64,000 nt of DNA from DASXUX01 sp036504595 (GCA_036504595.1 DASXUX010000109.1:124001-188000), one strand, 5' to 3'. Numbered from the stretch's first letter, positions 1 to 8,406 are shown. The notes: a model not told the origin generated them from the sequence alone. Program-made: numbers and translations.

Positions 1-859
1 GTCCAAACGCTTCCGCGTGGCGCTGGATTGCTGTAACGGCGCAGGCGTGGGCGTTTCGCTGCGGTTGCTGCGCGCTTTGGGCTGCGTGGTTGAGCCGATT
101 CACTGTACGCCCGACGGGCTGTTCCCTCATACGCCGGAGCCGAACTTCATTAACTTGCAGGACCTGTGCCGCTTCACGCGCGAACGCGGCGCGGACGTGG
201 GCTTCGCGACCGATCCGGATGCCGACCGCATCGCCGTGGTGTCTGAAACCGGCGACTTCCTCGGCGAAGAGCTGACCTTGGCGCTGGCCGCGCAGTACGT
301 GCTTTCGCGCGCTAACGCGCGGGGACGGCAAGTGGTGATCAATATGTCCACCAGCCGCGTGAGCGAGGACGTGGCTCACGAAGCCGGGTGTGAAGTGATT
401 CGCACCGCGGTGGGTGAAGTCAACGTTGCCGAACGCATGCAGGAGGTCAAATCGATCATCGGCGGTGAAGGCAACGGCGGCGTCATCGACCCGCGCGTGC
501 ATTACGGGCGCGACGCGATTGTCGGGATGGGTTTGATACTCGAATACATGGCGCGCTCCGGAAAACGCTGCAGCCAGTTGGCCGGCGCACTGCCCCAATA
601 CAGTATGTTGAAAACCAAGATCGAATGCCCGGCGGCGCAAAGCCGGGAAGTGATTCGCAAGCTGAAAGCGAGCGCGCAATCGGCTCGCGCCAACCTGGAA
701 GACGGCTTGCGCCTGGACTGGGATGACCGCTGGGTGCACCTCAGGGCCAGCAACACCGAACCGGTGATGCGCATCATCGCCGAAGCCAAAACGCCCGAAG
801 CGGCACAGGCTTTGGTAGACGAGTATACGGAACAGGTTCGGGGAGTGTTGAAACACTAA
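1..859 (+). CDS. glmM: Phosphoglucosamine mutase / phosphohexomutase, C-terminal part
   Basis: The reading frame is open from the window edge, so the N-terminal part with the catalytic phosphoserine lies outside. The visible ~285 residues hold the metal-binding DPDADR loop (in FATDPDADR), a sugar-binding GEGNGG motif and the phosphate-binding end motif ASNTEPVMRI, which are hallmarks of the alpha-D-phosphohexomutase family. The GEGNGG form is closer to archaeal-type enzymes than to the usual bacterial GEQSGH. The enzyme would interconvert glucosamine-6-P and glucosamine-1-P for UDP-GlcNAc synthesis. The next gene on the same strand is glmS, the preceding step, which favours GlmM over phosphomannomutase; the sequence alone does not settle the substrate. 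Confidence 0.85.
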   Translation, partial: SKRFRVALDCCNGAGVGVSLRLLRALGCVVEPIHCTPDGLFPHTPEPNFINLQDLCRFTRERGADVGFATDPDADRIAVVSETGDFLGEELTLALAAQYVLSRANARGRQVVINMSTSRVSEDVAHEAGCEVIRTAVGEVNVAERMQEVKSIIGGEGNGGVIDPRVHYGRDAIVGMGLILEYMARSGKRCSQLAGALPQYSMLKTKIECPAAQSREVIRKLKASAQSARANLEDGLRLDWDDRWVHLRASNTEPVMRIIAEAKTPEAAQALVDEYTEQVRGVLKH

Positions 860-861
860 CA

Positions 862-944
862 GGTCATTTGTCATGGTCATTAGTCATTAAGTACTCGAAA
901 GGCGCTCGCGGCAATGGCCAATAACCATTGACCAATGACTAGCG
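862..944. repeat. Oligomeric repeats between glmM and glmS
   Basis: The gap carries iterated short words: TCATTTGTCATGGTCATTAGTCATTAAG, shown here only as its repeating unit GTCATTAG/GTCATGG, then their partial complement ACCATTGACCAATGACTA. The two halves could pair weakly. No gene is visible. It belongs to the text-like repeat class seen throughout the window. Confidence 0.55.
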
Positions 945-996
945 GCTACTCAGCACCCAATGTTCTTTTTTCATTATGGCAGGGGAAAATTAATTC

Positions 997-2856
997 ATGT
1001 GCGGAATTGTCGGATACACCGGCCCAAAGAAAGCCTCTGATATCGTTCTGAACGGACTGCGCAAACTGGAATATCGCGGATACGACTCGGCGGGTATGGC
1101 GCTCATCGAAGACAGCCGGTTGAGCGTCATCCGCGCGGTGGGTCGCGTCGAAGCTCTCGCCACGAAAGCCGCGCAGCTTCCGGAAGCGGCCCACACGGCC
1201 ATCGGGCACACACGCTGGGCGACGCACGGCAAGCCAAACGAACTCAACGCGCATCCACATTGCGACATGAGCGGCCGCATTGCGCTGGTTCATAACGGAA
1301 TCATCGAAAACTACGCGGCCTTGCGCAAAGAGCTGGAAGCCGGCGGCGCGAAGTTTGTCTCAGAGACCGATACGGAAGTCGCCGCCGTGCTGATCGGCAA
1401 GCTGTACCAGGGCGATCTGGTTCAGGCGATCGAAAAAGCCATCCAGCGCATTGAAGGAACCTTCGCATTTGCAGTGATTTCGCTCGATACCCCCGGCCTG
1501 CTGGTCGGGGCGCGGCGCGGTTCGCCGCTGGCGGTCGGCGTCAACGCAACCGACGGCGGCATGTTCCTGGCCAGCGATGCCATGCCGCTGCTGCCGTACA
1601 CGCGGCACATCATTTATCTGGAAGACGATCAGGTCGTCGCGCTGCGGCCGGGCAAGTTGAATTTGCGGCAGAACGGCCGCAAGATCGAGCCGAAGGTGAC
1701 GGAGATCCACTGGAGCGCCGAGGACACGGAGCGCGGCGGCTATCCACACTTCATGCTCAAAGAGATCCACGAGCAGCCCGGCGCGTTGCGGCGCTTGGCG
1801 AGCAATCTGGTCGCTCAACGCGGCGTGGCCAGCGGTCCGAATTCAATTCCACCGGCTTTCAATCTGCAGTCTCTGCCATTGTCCGAGCAGCAGATTCGCC
1901 AGATCAGCCGCGTCGTCGTCGTGGCGCAGGGCACCGCGTTCCATGCCGGGCTGATTGCGCGGAACATGATCGAGCGGACGGCGCGCATTCCGGTGTCGGT
2001 CGAATACGGCAGCGACTTCCGTTATCGCGATCCGATCCTGGATCCCAGTGTCCTGGTGATTGCCGTCTCGCAGTCGGGCGAAACGGCCGACACACTCGGC
2101 GCCGTGCGGCTGGCTCGCGAACGGGGCTGCAAGACGCTGTCAGTGATCAACGTGCAGGGGAGCACGATCGCGCGCGAAAGCGACGGCGTGATCTACATGA
2201 ACGTCGGGCCGGAAATCGGCGTCGCGTCCACCAAGGCGTTCACGGGGCAGATTGCCGCGCTGTACGTGCTGGCGATCCACCTGGGCCTGGTGCGCGGAAC
2301 GCTGGCGCCGAACGAAGCCGTGCGCCGCGTCGAGGATCTGCTGCAGATTCCGGGCCGCGTCGAAGAAGTGCTCGGGCGCGAGGCGCTCGTCGCGGAGGTC
2401 GCTCGCAAATACAAAGACGCCAACAACGCGCTGTTCCTCGGCCGAGGAACAGGTTTCCCGCTGGCTCTGGAAGGCGCGCTGAAGTTGAAAGAAATCTCGT
2501 ACATTCATGCGGAAGGTTACGACGCGGCCGAGATGAAGCACGGGCCCATCGCGCTGATCGATCACAGAATGCCGGTCGTGGTGCTGGCTCTGCAAGGCCG
2601 CCGCTACGACAAGATCATCAGCAACATTCAGGAAGTGAAGGCTCGCGGCGGGCACGTGATCGCCATCGCCAGCCACGACGACGAGACGATCGCCGACCGT
2701 GTGGATGATGTCCTGCGCGTGCACGACGACCACGGCATCATGAACTCGATCGTCGCCGCCGTTCCGCTTCAGCTCTTCGCGTACTACATCGCCGTCGCTC
2801 GCGGCTGCGATGTGGACAAGCCAAGGAATTTAGCGAAGAGCGTGACGGTGGAGTAA
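997..2856 (+). CDS. glmS: Glutamine--fructose-6-phosphate aminotransferase (isomerizing)
   Basis: Makes glucosamine-6-phosphate from fructose-6-phosphate and glutamine, the entry step to UDP-GlcNAc, peptidoglycan and LPS. The 619-residue length matches the family. The protein begins MCGIVGY, so Cys2 is the Ntn glutaminase nucleophile after Met removal, followed by the glutaminase signatures GHTRWATHG and HNGIIENY. The C-terminal half has two SIS sugar-isomerase domains (SQSGETADT and STKAFTGQ in the first; the second ends near the conserved tail PRNLAKSVTVE). It follows glmM on the same strand with a ~137-base repeat-filled gap. An AGGGGAAA stretch ~10 bases before the ATG is the likely ribosome site. 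I see no glmS ribozyme consensus, and the gap is too short for one. Confidence 0.97.
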   Translation: MCGIVGYTGPKKASDIVLNGLRKLEYRGYDSAGMALIEDSRLSVIRAVGRVEALATKAAQLPEAAHTAIGHTRWATHGKPNELNAHPHCDMSGRIALVHNGIIENYAALRKELEAGGAKFVSETDTEVAAVLIGKLYQGDLVQAIEKAIQRIEGTFAFAVISLDTPGLLVGARRGSPLAVGVNATDGGMFLASDAMPLLPYTRHIIYLEDDQVVALRPGKLNLRQNGRKIEPKVTEIHWSAEDTERGGYPHFMLKEIHEQPGALRRLASNLVAQRGVASGPNSIPPAFNLQSLPLSEQQIRQISRVVVVAQGTAFHAGLIARNMIERTARIPVSVEYGSDFRYRDPILDPSVLVIAVSQSGETADTLGAVRLARERGCKTLSVINVQGSTIARESDGVIYMNVGPEIGVASTKAFTGQIAALYVLAIHLGLVRGTLAPNEAVRRVEDLLQIPGRVEEVLGREALVAEVARKYKDANNALFLGRGTGFPLALEGALKLKEISYIHAEGYDAAEMKHGPIALIDHRMPVVVLALQGRRYDKIISNIQEVKARGGHVIAIASHDDETIADRVDDVLRVHDDHGIMNSIVAAVPLQLFAYYIAVARGCDVDKPRNLAKSVTVE

Positions 2857-2861
2857 TCAGT

Positions 2862-2900
2862 GGACAATGATCAGTTATCAATGATCAGTTATCAGTGATC
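2862..2900. repeat. Tandem ATGATCAGTTATCA words after glmS
   Basis: Two to three copies of AATGATCAGTTATCA follow the glmS stop and run into the end of dtd. Each copy contains the palindrome TGATCA, so the region could fold, and a short T-rich stretch follows. It may act as a terminator between the convergent glmS and dtd genes, but it is of the same text-like type as the other spacers. Confidence 0.5.
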
Positions 2901-3361
2901 TTTTCTGTTTGTCCCGGTTTCCGCGAATCCAGCATGATCGTCACGGGGCCGTTGTTGACGAGCTCAACCTTCATCATGGCGGCGAAGATTCCTTCTTCGA
3001 CCTTCAACGCGCAGGACTGCCTCAGCTTCGCGACCCAGTTCGCGTAAAAGTCCTTCGCTTGAGCGCCGGGCATGCTGTCGCCGAAGTCTGGGCGCGCACC
3101 TTTGCGCATCTCGCCGTACAGCGTGAATTGTGAGACGACGAGCAGGCCGCCGCTAATGTCCACGACCGAGCGACCCATTTTGCCGGCGTCGTCCTCGAAG
3201 ATGCGGATAGCGAGAATCTTGCGAATCATCCATTCGCCGTCGGTCGGCGTGTCGAGTTTGTGGATGCCCAAGAGCACTAGCAGGCCGGGGCCGATCTGGC
3301 CGGTGATCTTGCCATCCACGGTGACGGATGCCGAACTGACTCGTTGTAATAATGCGCGCAT
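2885..3361 (-). CDS. dtd: D-aminoacyl-tRNA deacylase
   Basis: Hydrolyses D-aminoacyl-tRNA (and Gly-tRNA-Ala), a translation quality-control enzyme. I chose the ATG at 3361 (protein starts MRALLQRV, 158 residues), because this matches the family's N-terminus and has AGAGGAA upstream; the longer frame translates repeat DNA. The two signature motifs are present: SQFTLYG and, near the C-terminus, the cross-subunit Gly-cisPro motif in NNGPVTI. The gene is convergent with glmS and divergent from the DUF1573 gene. The last residues (GQTEKITDN) are encoded by the repeat region that follows, so the C-terminal end may have been remodelled. Confidence 0.93.
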   Translation of the reverse strand: MRALLQRVSSASVTVDGKITGQIGPGLLVLLGIHKLDTPTDGEWMIRKILAIRIFEDDAGKMGRSVVDISGGLLVVSQFTLYGEMRKGARPDFGDSMPGAQAKDFYANWVAKLRQSCALKVEEGIFAAMMKVELVNNGPVTIMLDSRKPGQTEKITDN

Positions 3362-3375
3362 TTGTGTTCCTCTGA

Positions 3376-3470
3376 AGTTTGGAGTCTGGAAAGTCTGGAG
3401 TCTGGAGTCAACGGCTACACGAAAGATGTCCGGTAGCAAAGACTCCAGACTCCAGACTCCAGACTCTTAG
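3376..3470. repeat. CTGGAGTC-type repeats in a divergent promoter region
   Basis: Iterated GTCTGGAGT/GAAGTCTGGA words on one side and the complementary GACTCCAGA words on the other flank 3415-3435, so the two blocks could form a long imperfect stem. The block fills the space between divergent dtd and the DUF1573 gene, where both promoters must lie. The same words occur at 62595-62680. Confidence 0.65.
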
Positions 3471-3503
3471 ACGCCAGACTGCTTTGCAGTATACTCCATC
3501 TCC

Positions 3504-4658
3504 ATGAGCAGCGATATGCGTTGGCTCGGTGTGGCCGCGGTTATGGGGTTTTGCACTGCCTATGCAATGTGGGGCGGGCGTAACCCGGTCACGGCCACGC
3601 CCATCACGCCGCTGGTGCAGCCGGACCCCGAGTCGCAGAAGGCCGCGCAAGCGCCACCGCCGCCCACTGCGCCCACGGCGGTGAAGATCAACCCGGACAA
3701 TATCGATTTTGGCGAGGTCAAAGTTGGCCAGAGCAAAGAGCAGACGGTGCAGATCGAAAACACCGGCGCGCAGCTCATGAACATTCTGGAAGTGCGCGGC
3801 ACGTGTGGATGCTTGAAGCTCGAAATGCCGGAGAAGAAGATCGAGCCCGGGAAAAGCCAACCGCTGAAATTGACGTTCGTGGGACAGAGCGGCCGACGCC
3901 AGGAGAATTATACGGTGACGGTCGTGACCGACGAGCCGGCGAAACCCGCGTCAGGATTTCTCGTGAAGGGCAAAGTGATTCAGGTGTTCTTCCTGGAGCC
4001 GCAGACGTTGTACTACGAATTCGTCGCCAAAGGCCGCGCGAAGACCCTGGAGACGACTCTGACGCGCTGCGACGGAAAGCCTTTCGAAATCAAGAATATC
4101 AGCGCCGTGCATCCGGAGTTCTCCTTTACCTGGGCGCCGGTGGAGGGGAAGAACAAATCGGTCTATAAGATTCAGGGCACGGTGCGCGGCGAAAAGCCGG
4201 GCATCGTTACGGAAGGCGCCGCGGTGCTGACCGATCATCCGGAAGTGCCGGCGTTGGCGCTGTACGTGAGCGCACGGATCACGGGCGATGTCGTCTCGCT
4301 GACGCCGCAGTTGATCGCGACGCGCGGCAGCGACGGTGTGGTGGAGCCGTTCAGCACGGTCATCAAACGTCTGACGCCCGGGCGAATCCAGATCGAGAGC
4401 GTGACCGAGTCGCATCTGGCGTCGCCCGGACCGGCCATGCATCAGGTGGAGTTCGAAAGCCAGCCCATCGACGATGTTCAGTGCACGCTTATTATCCGGC
4501 TGAAAGGAACTTCTTTTGAGCAGCCGCCGCAGGGCGAATTTGTGATCAAGACCAATGTCGAGGAGACGCCGCTGAGAGTGCCATACCGTGCGGTTCAGCG
4601 TGGGCCGCTGATCGCGCCCGGCGAGCAGAAAGCGCCGCAGAGGGCTCCGCGGCCATGA
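3504..4658 (+). CDS. DUF1573 domain protein, membrane-anchored
   Basis: A 384-residue exported protein: residues ~5-24 form a hydrophobic anchor or signal segment, followed by a Pro-rich linker (~35-60) and a DUF1573 domain (~62-160). That domain shows the family pattern of an immunoglobulin-like fold: DFGEVKVGQ, then ENTGAQLMNI, then the CGC pair in TCGCLKLEM. A second, more diverged beta-rich region follows to ~370. The molecular function is not established. It heads a cassette with a rhodanese protein (stop and start overlap, ATGA) and a DoxX/MauE protein, a linkage I associate with PVC-group genomes, suggesting a sulfur or thiol-redox role in the envelope; that role is inference. Confidence 0.8.
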   Translation: MSSDMRWLGVAAVMGFCTAYAMWGGRNPVTATPITPLVQPDPESQKAAQAPPPPTAPTAVKINPDNIDFGEVKVGQSKEQTVQIENTGAQLMNILEVRGTCGCLKLEMPEKKIEPGKSQPLKLTFVGQSGRRQENYTVTVVTDEPAKPASGFLVKGKVIQVFFLEPQTLYYEFVAKGRAKTLETTLTRCDGKPFEIKNISAVHPEFSFTWAPVEGKNKSVYKIQGTVRGEKPGIVTEGAAVLTDHPEVPALALYVSARITGDVVSLTPQLIATRGSDGVVEPFSTVIKRLTPGRIQIESVTESHLASPGPAMHQVEFESQPIDDVQCTLIIRLKGTSFEQPPQGEFVIKTNVEETPLRVPYRAVQRGPLIAPGEQKAPQRAPRP

Positions 4659-5185
4659 ACGTTCCCGCCGATGCAGCGATTCCTTTGCGGACACACTGCG
4701 CTCGATTGGCAATGATCGTCGCGGCGTCCACTGCGTTGGGTCTGTGCGTGAACTACATGGGCGAACGGCCCGTGCCGCTGCTGGCTCGCGACGGTCCCGG
4801 CGCTCAACCCGAGCGCGCGCCGCGCATCAGCCTGGAAGCGCTGCAAACGGCGATGAAGGCGGGGCGGCCGATTCTTCTGCTGGATGTGCGGCGGGAGGAG
4901 TCGTTCAAGCTCGCGCATCCGTTGGGCGGGATGAATGCGCCGGCCGAGGAGTTCATCACGCATTACGAGCGGCTGAATCTGGCCACGATGCTGCTGGCGG
5001 CCGAGACGGTCGTGCTGGTCTGCGAAAGCGATCAATGTCCGACGGGCGATCGCGTGTCGAAGCTGCTGAGCGAGGTGGGGCACCGGAACGTGAAAGTGCT
5101 GCAAGGCGGCTGGATGGCGTACCGCGATTCGGGTTTGCCAGTAGAGCGGGCCTCCGTGCCCGCTAAGGAGGCTGGCGCGCCATGA
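4655..5185 (+). CDS. Rhodanese-like sulfurtransferase, anchored
   Basis: A 176-residue protein whose ATG overlaps the stop of the DUF1573 gene (ATGA), indicating translational coupling. Residues ~14-30 are a hydrophobic segment, probably a membrane anchor. A single rhodanese fold follows: LLLDVRREESF, the catalytic-loop region VLVCESDQCPTGDR, then NVKVLQGGWMAY. The active-site loop carries two Cys four residues apart (C-E-S-D-Q-C) rather than the classical C-X4-R. The final residues ASVPAKEAG are encoded by a GCGGGC-CTCCGT-GCCCGC hairpin (5146-5163) of the kind also found inside valS, so the tail is probably repeat-derived. It likely carries sulfur or handles thiol redox with its neighbours. 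Confidence 0.85.
   Translation: MNVPADAAIPLRTHCARLAMIVAASTALGLCVNYMGERPVPLLARDGPGAQPERAPRISLEALQTAMKAGRPILLLDVRREESFKLAHPLGGMNAPAEEFITHYERLNLATMLLAAETVVLVCESDQCPTGDRVSKLLSEVGHRNVKVLQGGWMAYRDSGLPVERASVPAKEAGAP
5146..5163. repeat. CTCCGT-loop hairpin inside the rhodanese gene
   Basis: Perfect 6-bp stem GCGGGC/GCCCGC around the loop CTCCGT, in frame and read as R-A-S-V-P-A. Same loop as copies in valS and the AsmA-like gene, but with the GCGGGC version of the stem. Confidence 0.8.
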
Positions 5186-5700
5186 ACGCAACTGTGTACG
5201 CTTCAACAGAAGTGGCCAGCAGCGCGAGAAATCGTGCGGCGGACATGCCTGTCTTGTTGCTGCGACTGGCGTTGGGCGGCGTGCTCTTCTATGCGGGAAT
5301 CACGAAGGTGCGGAGCGGGTGGCAGTTCGCGGAGGCGATCGCGAATTTCGGCCTGCTGCCGGCTCAAGCGAACCAGATTCTCGCCGTGGTGCTGCCGTGG
5401 TGGGAGATCCTTGCCGGCGTGATGCTGATTTTCGGCGTGTGGGTGCGCGCGTCGGCACTGCTGGGGCTGATGTTGTTCTTGGCATTCACGGTTTCAGTCG
5501 GTACGGCGATGGCGCGCGGGCTGGACATTCAGTGCGGATGCTTTTCGGACTCGGCGTCGCGCGTGGGAATGAAGGCGCTGGGGATCGATATCGGCGGACT
5601 GCTGGCGGCCGTTGTCGTTGCGATGAGAGCGCGGGAGCAAACGGATTCACGACTTCAACACAGAGGCACGAAGAACACAGAGGTCACAGAGGGAAGATAG
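5182..5700 (+). CDS. DoxX/MauE-family membrane protein
   Basis: A 172-residue integral membrane protein with about four transmembrane segments. It overlaps the rhodanese stop by four bases (ATGA), so the three genes form one translationally coupled unit. MauE/DoxX features include RLALGGVLFYAGITKV, the WWEILAGV helix and a Cys pair in DIQCGCF near residue 117, which is typical of the MauE branch linked to disulfide or thiol chemistry. The probable role is membrane redox partner of the rhodanese protein. The last ~20 residues (from LQHRGTKN) are encoded by CAGAGG-type repeat DNA, so the original C-terminus has probably been replaced. Confidence 0.85.
   Translation: MNATVYASTEVASSARNRAADMPVLLLRLALGGVLFYAGITKVRSGWQFAEAIANFGLLPAQANQILAVVLPWWEILAGVMLIFGVWVRASALLGLMLFLAFTVSVGTAMARGLDIQCGCFSDSASRVGMKALGIDIGGLLAAVVVAMRAREQTDSRLQHRGTKNTEVTEGR
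5651..5698. repeat. CACAGAGG-type repeat forming the DoxX tail
   Basis: Words CACAGAGGCACG, AACACAGAGGTCACAGAGG overlap the last codons of the DoxX gene. Similar words occur at 34468-34500, 46065-46155 and 58505-58545. Confidence 0.65.
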
Positions 5701-5773
5701 AATAGAGGGTTTGCGATCCTTGTGTCCACCCTGATACGCGTGCATGTCGCTGCGTGCAGCGCAATAAGTCGCA

Positions 5774-5871
5774 AGCCCGGCTGAAGCCGGCTGATCGAAA
5801 ATTCGAGAGGCCGCCCACCACCACCTGAAGGTGGTGGCAAGCAACGGCCCGGAAGCCGTCTGAAGACGGCT
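5774..5871. repeat. Three tandem hairpins with TGAA loops
   Basis: The non-coding stretch 5701-5973 (273 bases) upstream of asnB has no gene but holds three small stem-loops with the same loop and different stems: AGCCCGGC-TGAA-GCCGGCT (5774-5792, one bulge), CCACCACC-TGAA-GGTGGTGG (5818-5837) and AGCCGTC-TGAA-GACGGCT (5854-5871). The shared loop with changed but complementary arms marks a structured repeat family. Further members are at 40664, 40936 and, as TTCA, at 22138. Confidence 0.8.
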
Positions 5872-5973
5872 GGTGATTCAGTGGCGCAGGGCACGCTGCG
5901 ACGTGCACTCCCCTGGTACGCATACACGCGGCTGACATTTCGCCAATAACGTGTTTCTGATACATTAGGCCGC

Positions 5974-8070
5974 ATGTGCGGGTTTGCCGGATTATTGCGG
6001 TGGAACGGGCTGGCGCCGGAGGATACCGCTCGCGTGAAGGCGGCGGCGGCGCGGGTGGCTCACCGCGGGCCGGACAGTTCCGGATTCTATAACGACACAC
6101 ATATTGCGCTCGGCTTTCAGCGATTGAAGGTCATCGATCTTTCGCCGGCGGGCGAGCAACCGATGTGCAACGAGGATGGCTCTCTCTGGGTCGTCTTCAA
6201 CGGCGAGATCTACAACTTCCGCGAGTTGCGCGAAGAACTTCGCGCGAGTGGGCACACGTTCAAGAGCCAGTCCGATACGGAAGTCCTGCTGCACGGGTAC
6301 GAGCAGTGGGGCGAGGAGATGCTCGGCCGGCTGCGCGGGATGTTTGCCTTTGCGCTCTGGAATGCGACGGAGCGCAAGCTGGTCCTCGCGCGCGACCCGC
6401 TGGGGGTCAAGCCGCTGTACTTTGCGGAACGCGAGGGATTTCTGGCGTTCGCCAGCGAACCGAAGGCGCTCTTTGCGCTGGGTGTGGAGCCCGAGATCGA
6501 TCCGGTGGCGATTCACGAGGCGCTGACGTACCGCTACGTGCCGCCGCCGCGGAGCGGGTTCAAGGACGTGGAGAAGTTGCCGCCGGGGCATGTGGCGACG
6601 GCGCAGGGTGGGGAGGTGGGGTACAGGCGGTGGTGGTACGGCAACGAGCACGAATCCTGGCTGCGAGAGATATTCATCAGTGCTGATGCCCGTGATCTTG
6701 CGAGTTTGGGACGTGGAGTACGGGAAATACTGCGGGCAACCGTAGCGCGCAGACTTGTCTCGGATGTTCCGCTTGGGGCGTGGCTGTCCGGCGGAATCGA
6801 TTCTGGGCTGGTTACCTCCGAGCTGAATGGAAGTGCGCGAACGTTCTGCGCTGGTTTCAAGCAAGAGGAATACGATGAGCGCGCGCTAGCACGCGCTACC
6901 GCAGCGCGCCTAAGTATTTGCCAATCGGTGCACACGGATTTCGAAATTCCCGCGGACGTGTTCAAGCTCCTGCCGCAGATTGTGTGGCACTGCGATGAGC
7001 CGTATTTCGACAGCTCCTGTTTGCCGACGTTTGTGCTTGCGGAGAAAACCAAGCCGCACGCCACCGTTGTGCTGAGTGGCGACGGCGGGGACGAAACGTT
7101 TGCGGGGTATGAACGCTACGTCGGGATGAAGATGTATCGCACGTATCGCAAAGTTCCGGGACTGCTGAGGAAACTCGCGCTGGCGATGACGGGCTGTTGC
7201 GGGCGGCAATCGCGACAAGGGTGGGACCGGATTTTGCGCTGGCTGGAGAGTTGCCGGCTGATGGAAGAGAGCAGGCATCATCCGTACCTCGCAGCCATGC
7301 AGCTTTTCAGCGAGGAGCAGAAGGCGGCGCTGTACGGCGAGGCGATGGCCGAGGCGACGGACGGGTGCGATGGAAGGGAGTATTTGGAGAATGCGCTATT
7401 GAGGGCAGCGAAGACGGACGGGGAGACGGGGGGACGGGGAGACGGGGCGAAACAGACGGAATTAAAAATTCAAAATTCAAAATTAAAAATTGAGGACGAA
7501 GCGGAGGTTCAGTCTTCAGGAAGAACTGGCGGCCAATTCGCAATCGGCAATCCGCAATCCGCAATAAAGGATAGCACGGGCGTGTTGCAGCGAGCGGATT
7601 TGGAGACTTATCTGCCCGGCGATGTGCTGCATAAGGTTGATCGCATGTCGATGGCTCACGGGCTGGAGGTGCGCTCACCGTTTCTCGATGTGGACTTGGT
7701 GAGCTTCGCGCTGTCTCTGCCCGATGAAGCGCGGTTGCCGGGGCGCGTGACCAAGCCGCTGTTGCGGCGGGCGGCAAAAGGAGTGCTTCCAGACCAAGTG
7801 ATCAAGGCGCGCAAGCGCGGCTTTGGCGTGCCGCTGGATGATTGGTTCCGTGGACCTTTGAAGAAGACGGCGCTGGAGATTTTTGAAGGCTCAGAGCTCG
7901 TGCGACAGAAACTCTTCAAGCCGCGATACTGGGAGCCGCTGTGGGAGGGGCATCAGAGCGGGAAAGCTCAGCACGGCGAGCGGCTGTACGCGCTATTATC
8001 GCTCGAGTTGTGGTACCGGATGTTCATCGTCGGGCCGGTGCCGGAGCGGAGGCCCGAGGCGCTGCATTAG
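5974..8070 (+). CDS. asnB: Asparagine synthetase (glutamine-hydrolysing)
   Basis: Amidates aspartate to asparagine using glutamine and ATP. The protein starts MCGFAGLL, so Cys2 is the glutaminase nucleophile; RVAHRGPDSSG and FNGEIYNFRELR follow. The synthetase half has the ATP-pyrophosphatase loop SGGIDSGL, then LSGDGGDETFAGYERY and DRMSMAHGLEVRSPFLD, typical of the AsnB/XrtA-associated branch. Its 698 residues exceed the usual ~610-640 because residues ~480-533 (7412-7570) are encoded by three different repeat types placed end to end in frame. The flanking conserved motifs stay in frame on both sides, so the enzyme may still work with an extra loop. Stand-alone gene. Confidence 0.93.
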   Translation: MCGFAGLLRWNGLAPEDTARVKAAAARVAHRGPDSSGFYNDTHIALGFQRLKVIDLSPAGEQPMCNEDGSLWVVFNGEIYNFRELREELRASGHTFKSQSDTEVLLHGYEQWGEEMLGRLRGMFAFALWNATERKLVLARDPLGVKPLYFAEREGFLAFASEPKALFALGVEPEIDPVAIHEALTYRYVPPPRSGFKDVEKLPPGHVATAQGGEVGYRRWWYGNEHESWLREIFISADARDLASLGRGVREILRATVARRLVSDVPLGAWLSGGIDSGLVTSELNGSARTFCAGFKQEEYDERALARATAARLSICQSVHTDFEIPADVFKLLPQIVWHCDEPYFDSSCLPTFVLAEKTKPHATVVLSGDGGDETFAGYERYVGMKMYRTYRKVPGLLRKLALAMTGCCGRQSRQGWDRILRWLESCRLMEESRHHPYLAAMQLFSEEQKAALYGEAMAEATDGCDGREYLENALLRAAKTDGETGGRGDGAKQTELKIQNSKLKIEDEAEVQSSGRTGGQFAIGNPQSAIKDSTGVLQRADLETYLPGDVLHKVDRMSMAHGLEVRSPFLDVDLVSFALSLPDEARLPGRVTKPLLRRAAKGVLPDQVIKARKRGFGVPLDDWFRGPLKKTALEIFEGSELVRQKLFKPRYWEPLWEGHQSGKAQHGERLYALLSLELWYRMFIVGPVPERRPEALH
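7412..7570. repeat. Composite in-frame repeat insert in asnB
   Basis: Three repeat types lie in series inside the coding sequence: GACGGGGAGACGGGG words (7412-7448), AAAATTCAAAATTC words (7461-7491) and CAATCCGCAATCCGCAAT words (7539-7566). The same three types are found separately elsewhere (58385 and 50620; 45285; 34034). The insert has no stop in the asnB frame. Confidence 0.85.
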
Positions 8071-8406
8071 GCGGGAAGCGTCACGACTTACCCTAAAAAA
8101 TATATAATAAATAATGCAATAAAATGGGGTTTTAGGCGTCATAGTCTTGGAGGGTTACTGGCGTTCTTTGATGAGAGCTTCTTCAGGGCCGGTGTTGTGC
8201 ACGTGTGCAGTTTTTTGCAGACTTTTGAAGCGCACAGAGGCAGAGCGACGACGGAGGATTAGAGGCTACGACGCACGGTGCAGGTTTGGACAGACTAGAC
8301 TTTAGACTTGAGGCTTGAGGCTTGAGGACCGAGAGCGATGGGAGTGGCGGCAGCGGATCACCACATGTGCACTTTTTTACAGAGTTGAAAGACGAGGGAG
8401 CGGGGC
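8071..8406. other. 336-base spacer between asnB and coaX with a diverged direct repeat
   Basis: No gene is visible. It holds an AT-rich stretch at 8094-8128 (with TATAAT at 8103-8108 but no convincing -35). Two similar ~29-base copies follow: 8200-8228 and 8362-8389, sharing TGTGCA, then TTTTTT, CAGA and TTGAA in the same order. Between them are GAGGCTTGAGGCTT words of the text-like repeat class. Confidence 0.5.

Noticed and set aside
860..996. glmS ribozyme
   Set aside because: The 137-base gap is too short and consists of GTCATTAG-type repeats; no ribozyme core could be seen.
5701..5973. Small open frames between DoxX and asnB
   Set aside because: They overlap the TGAA-loop hairpins and show no family or ribosome site.
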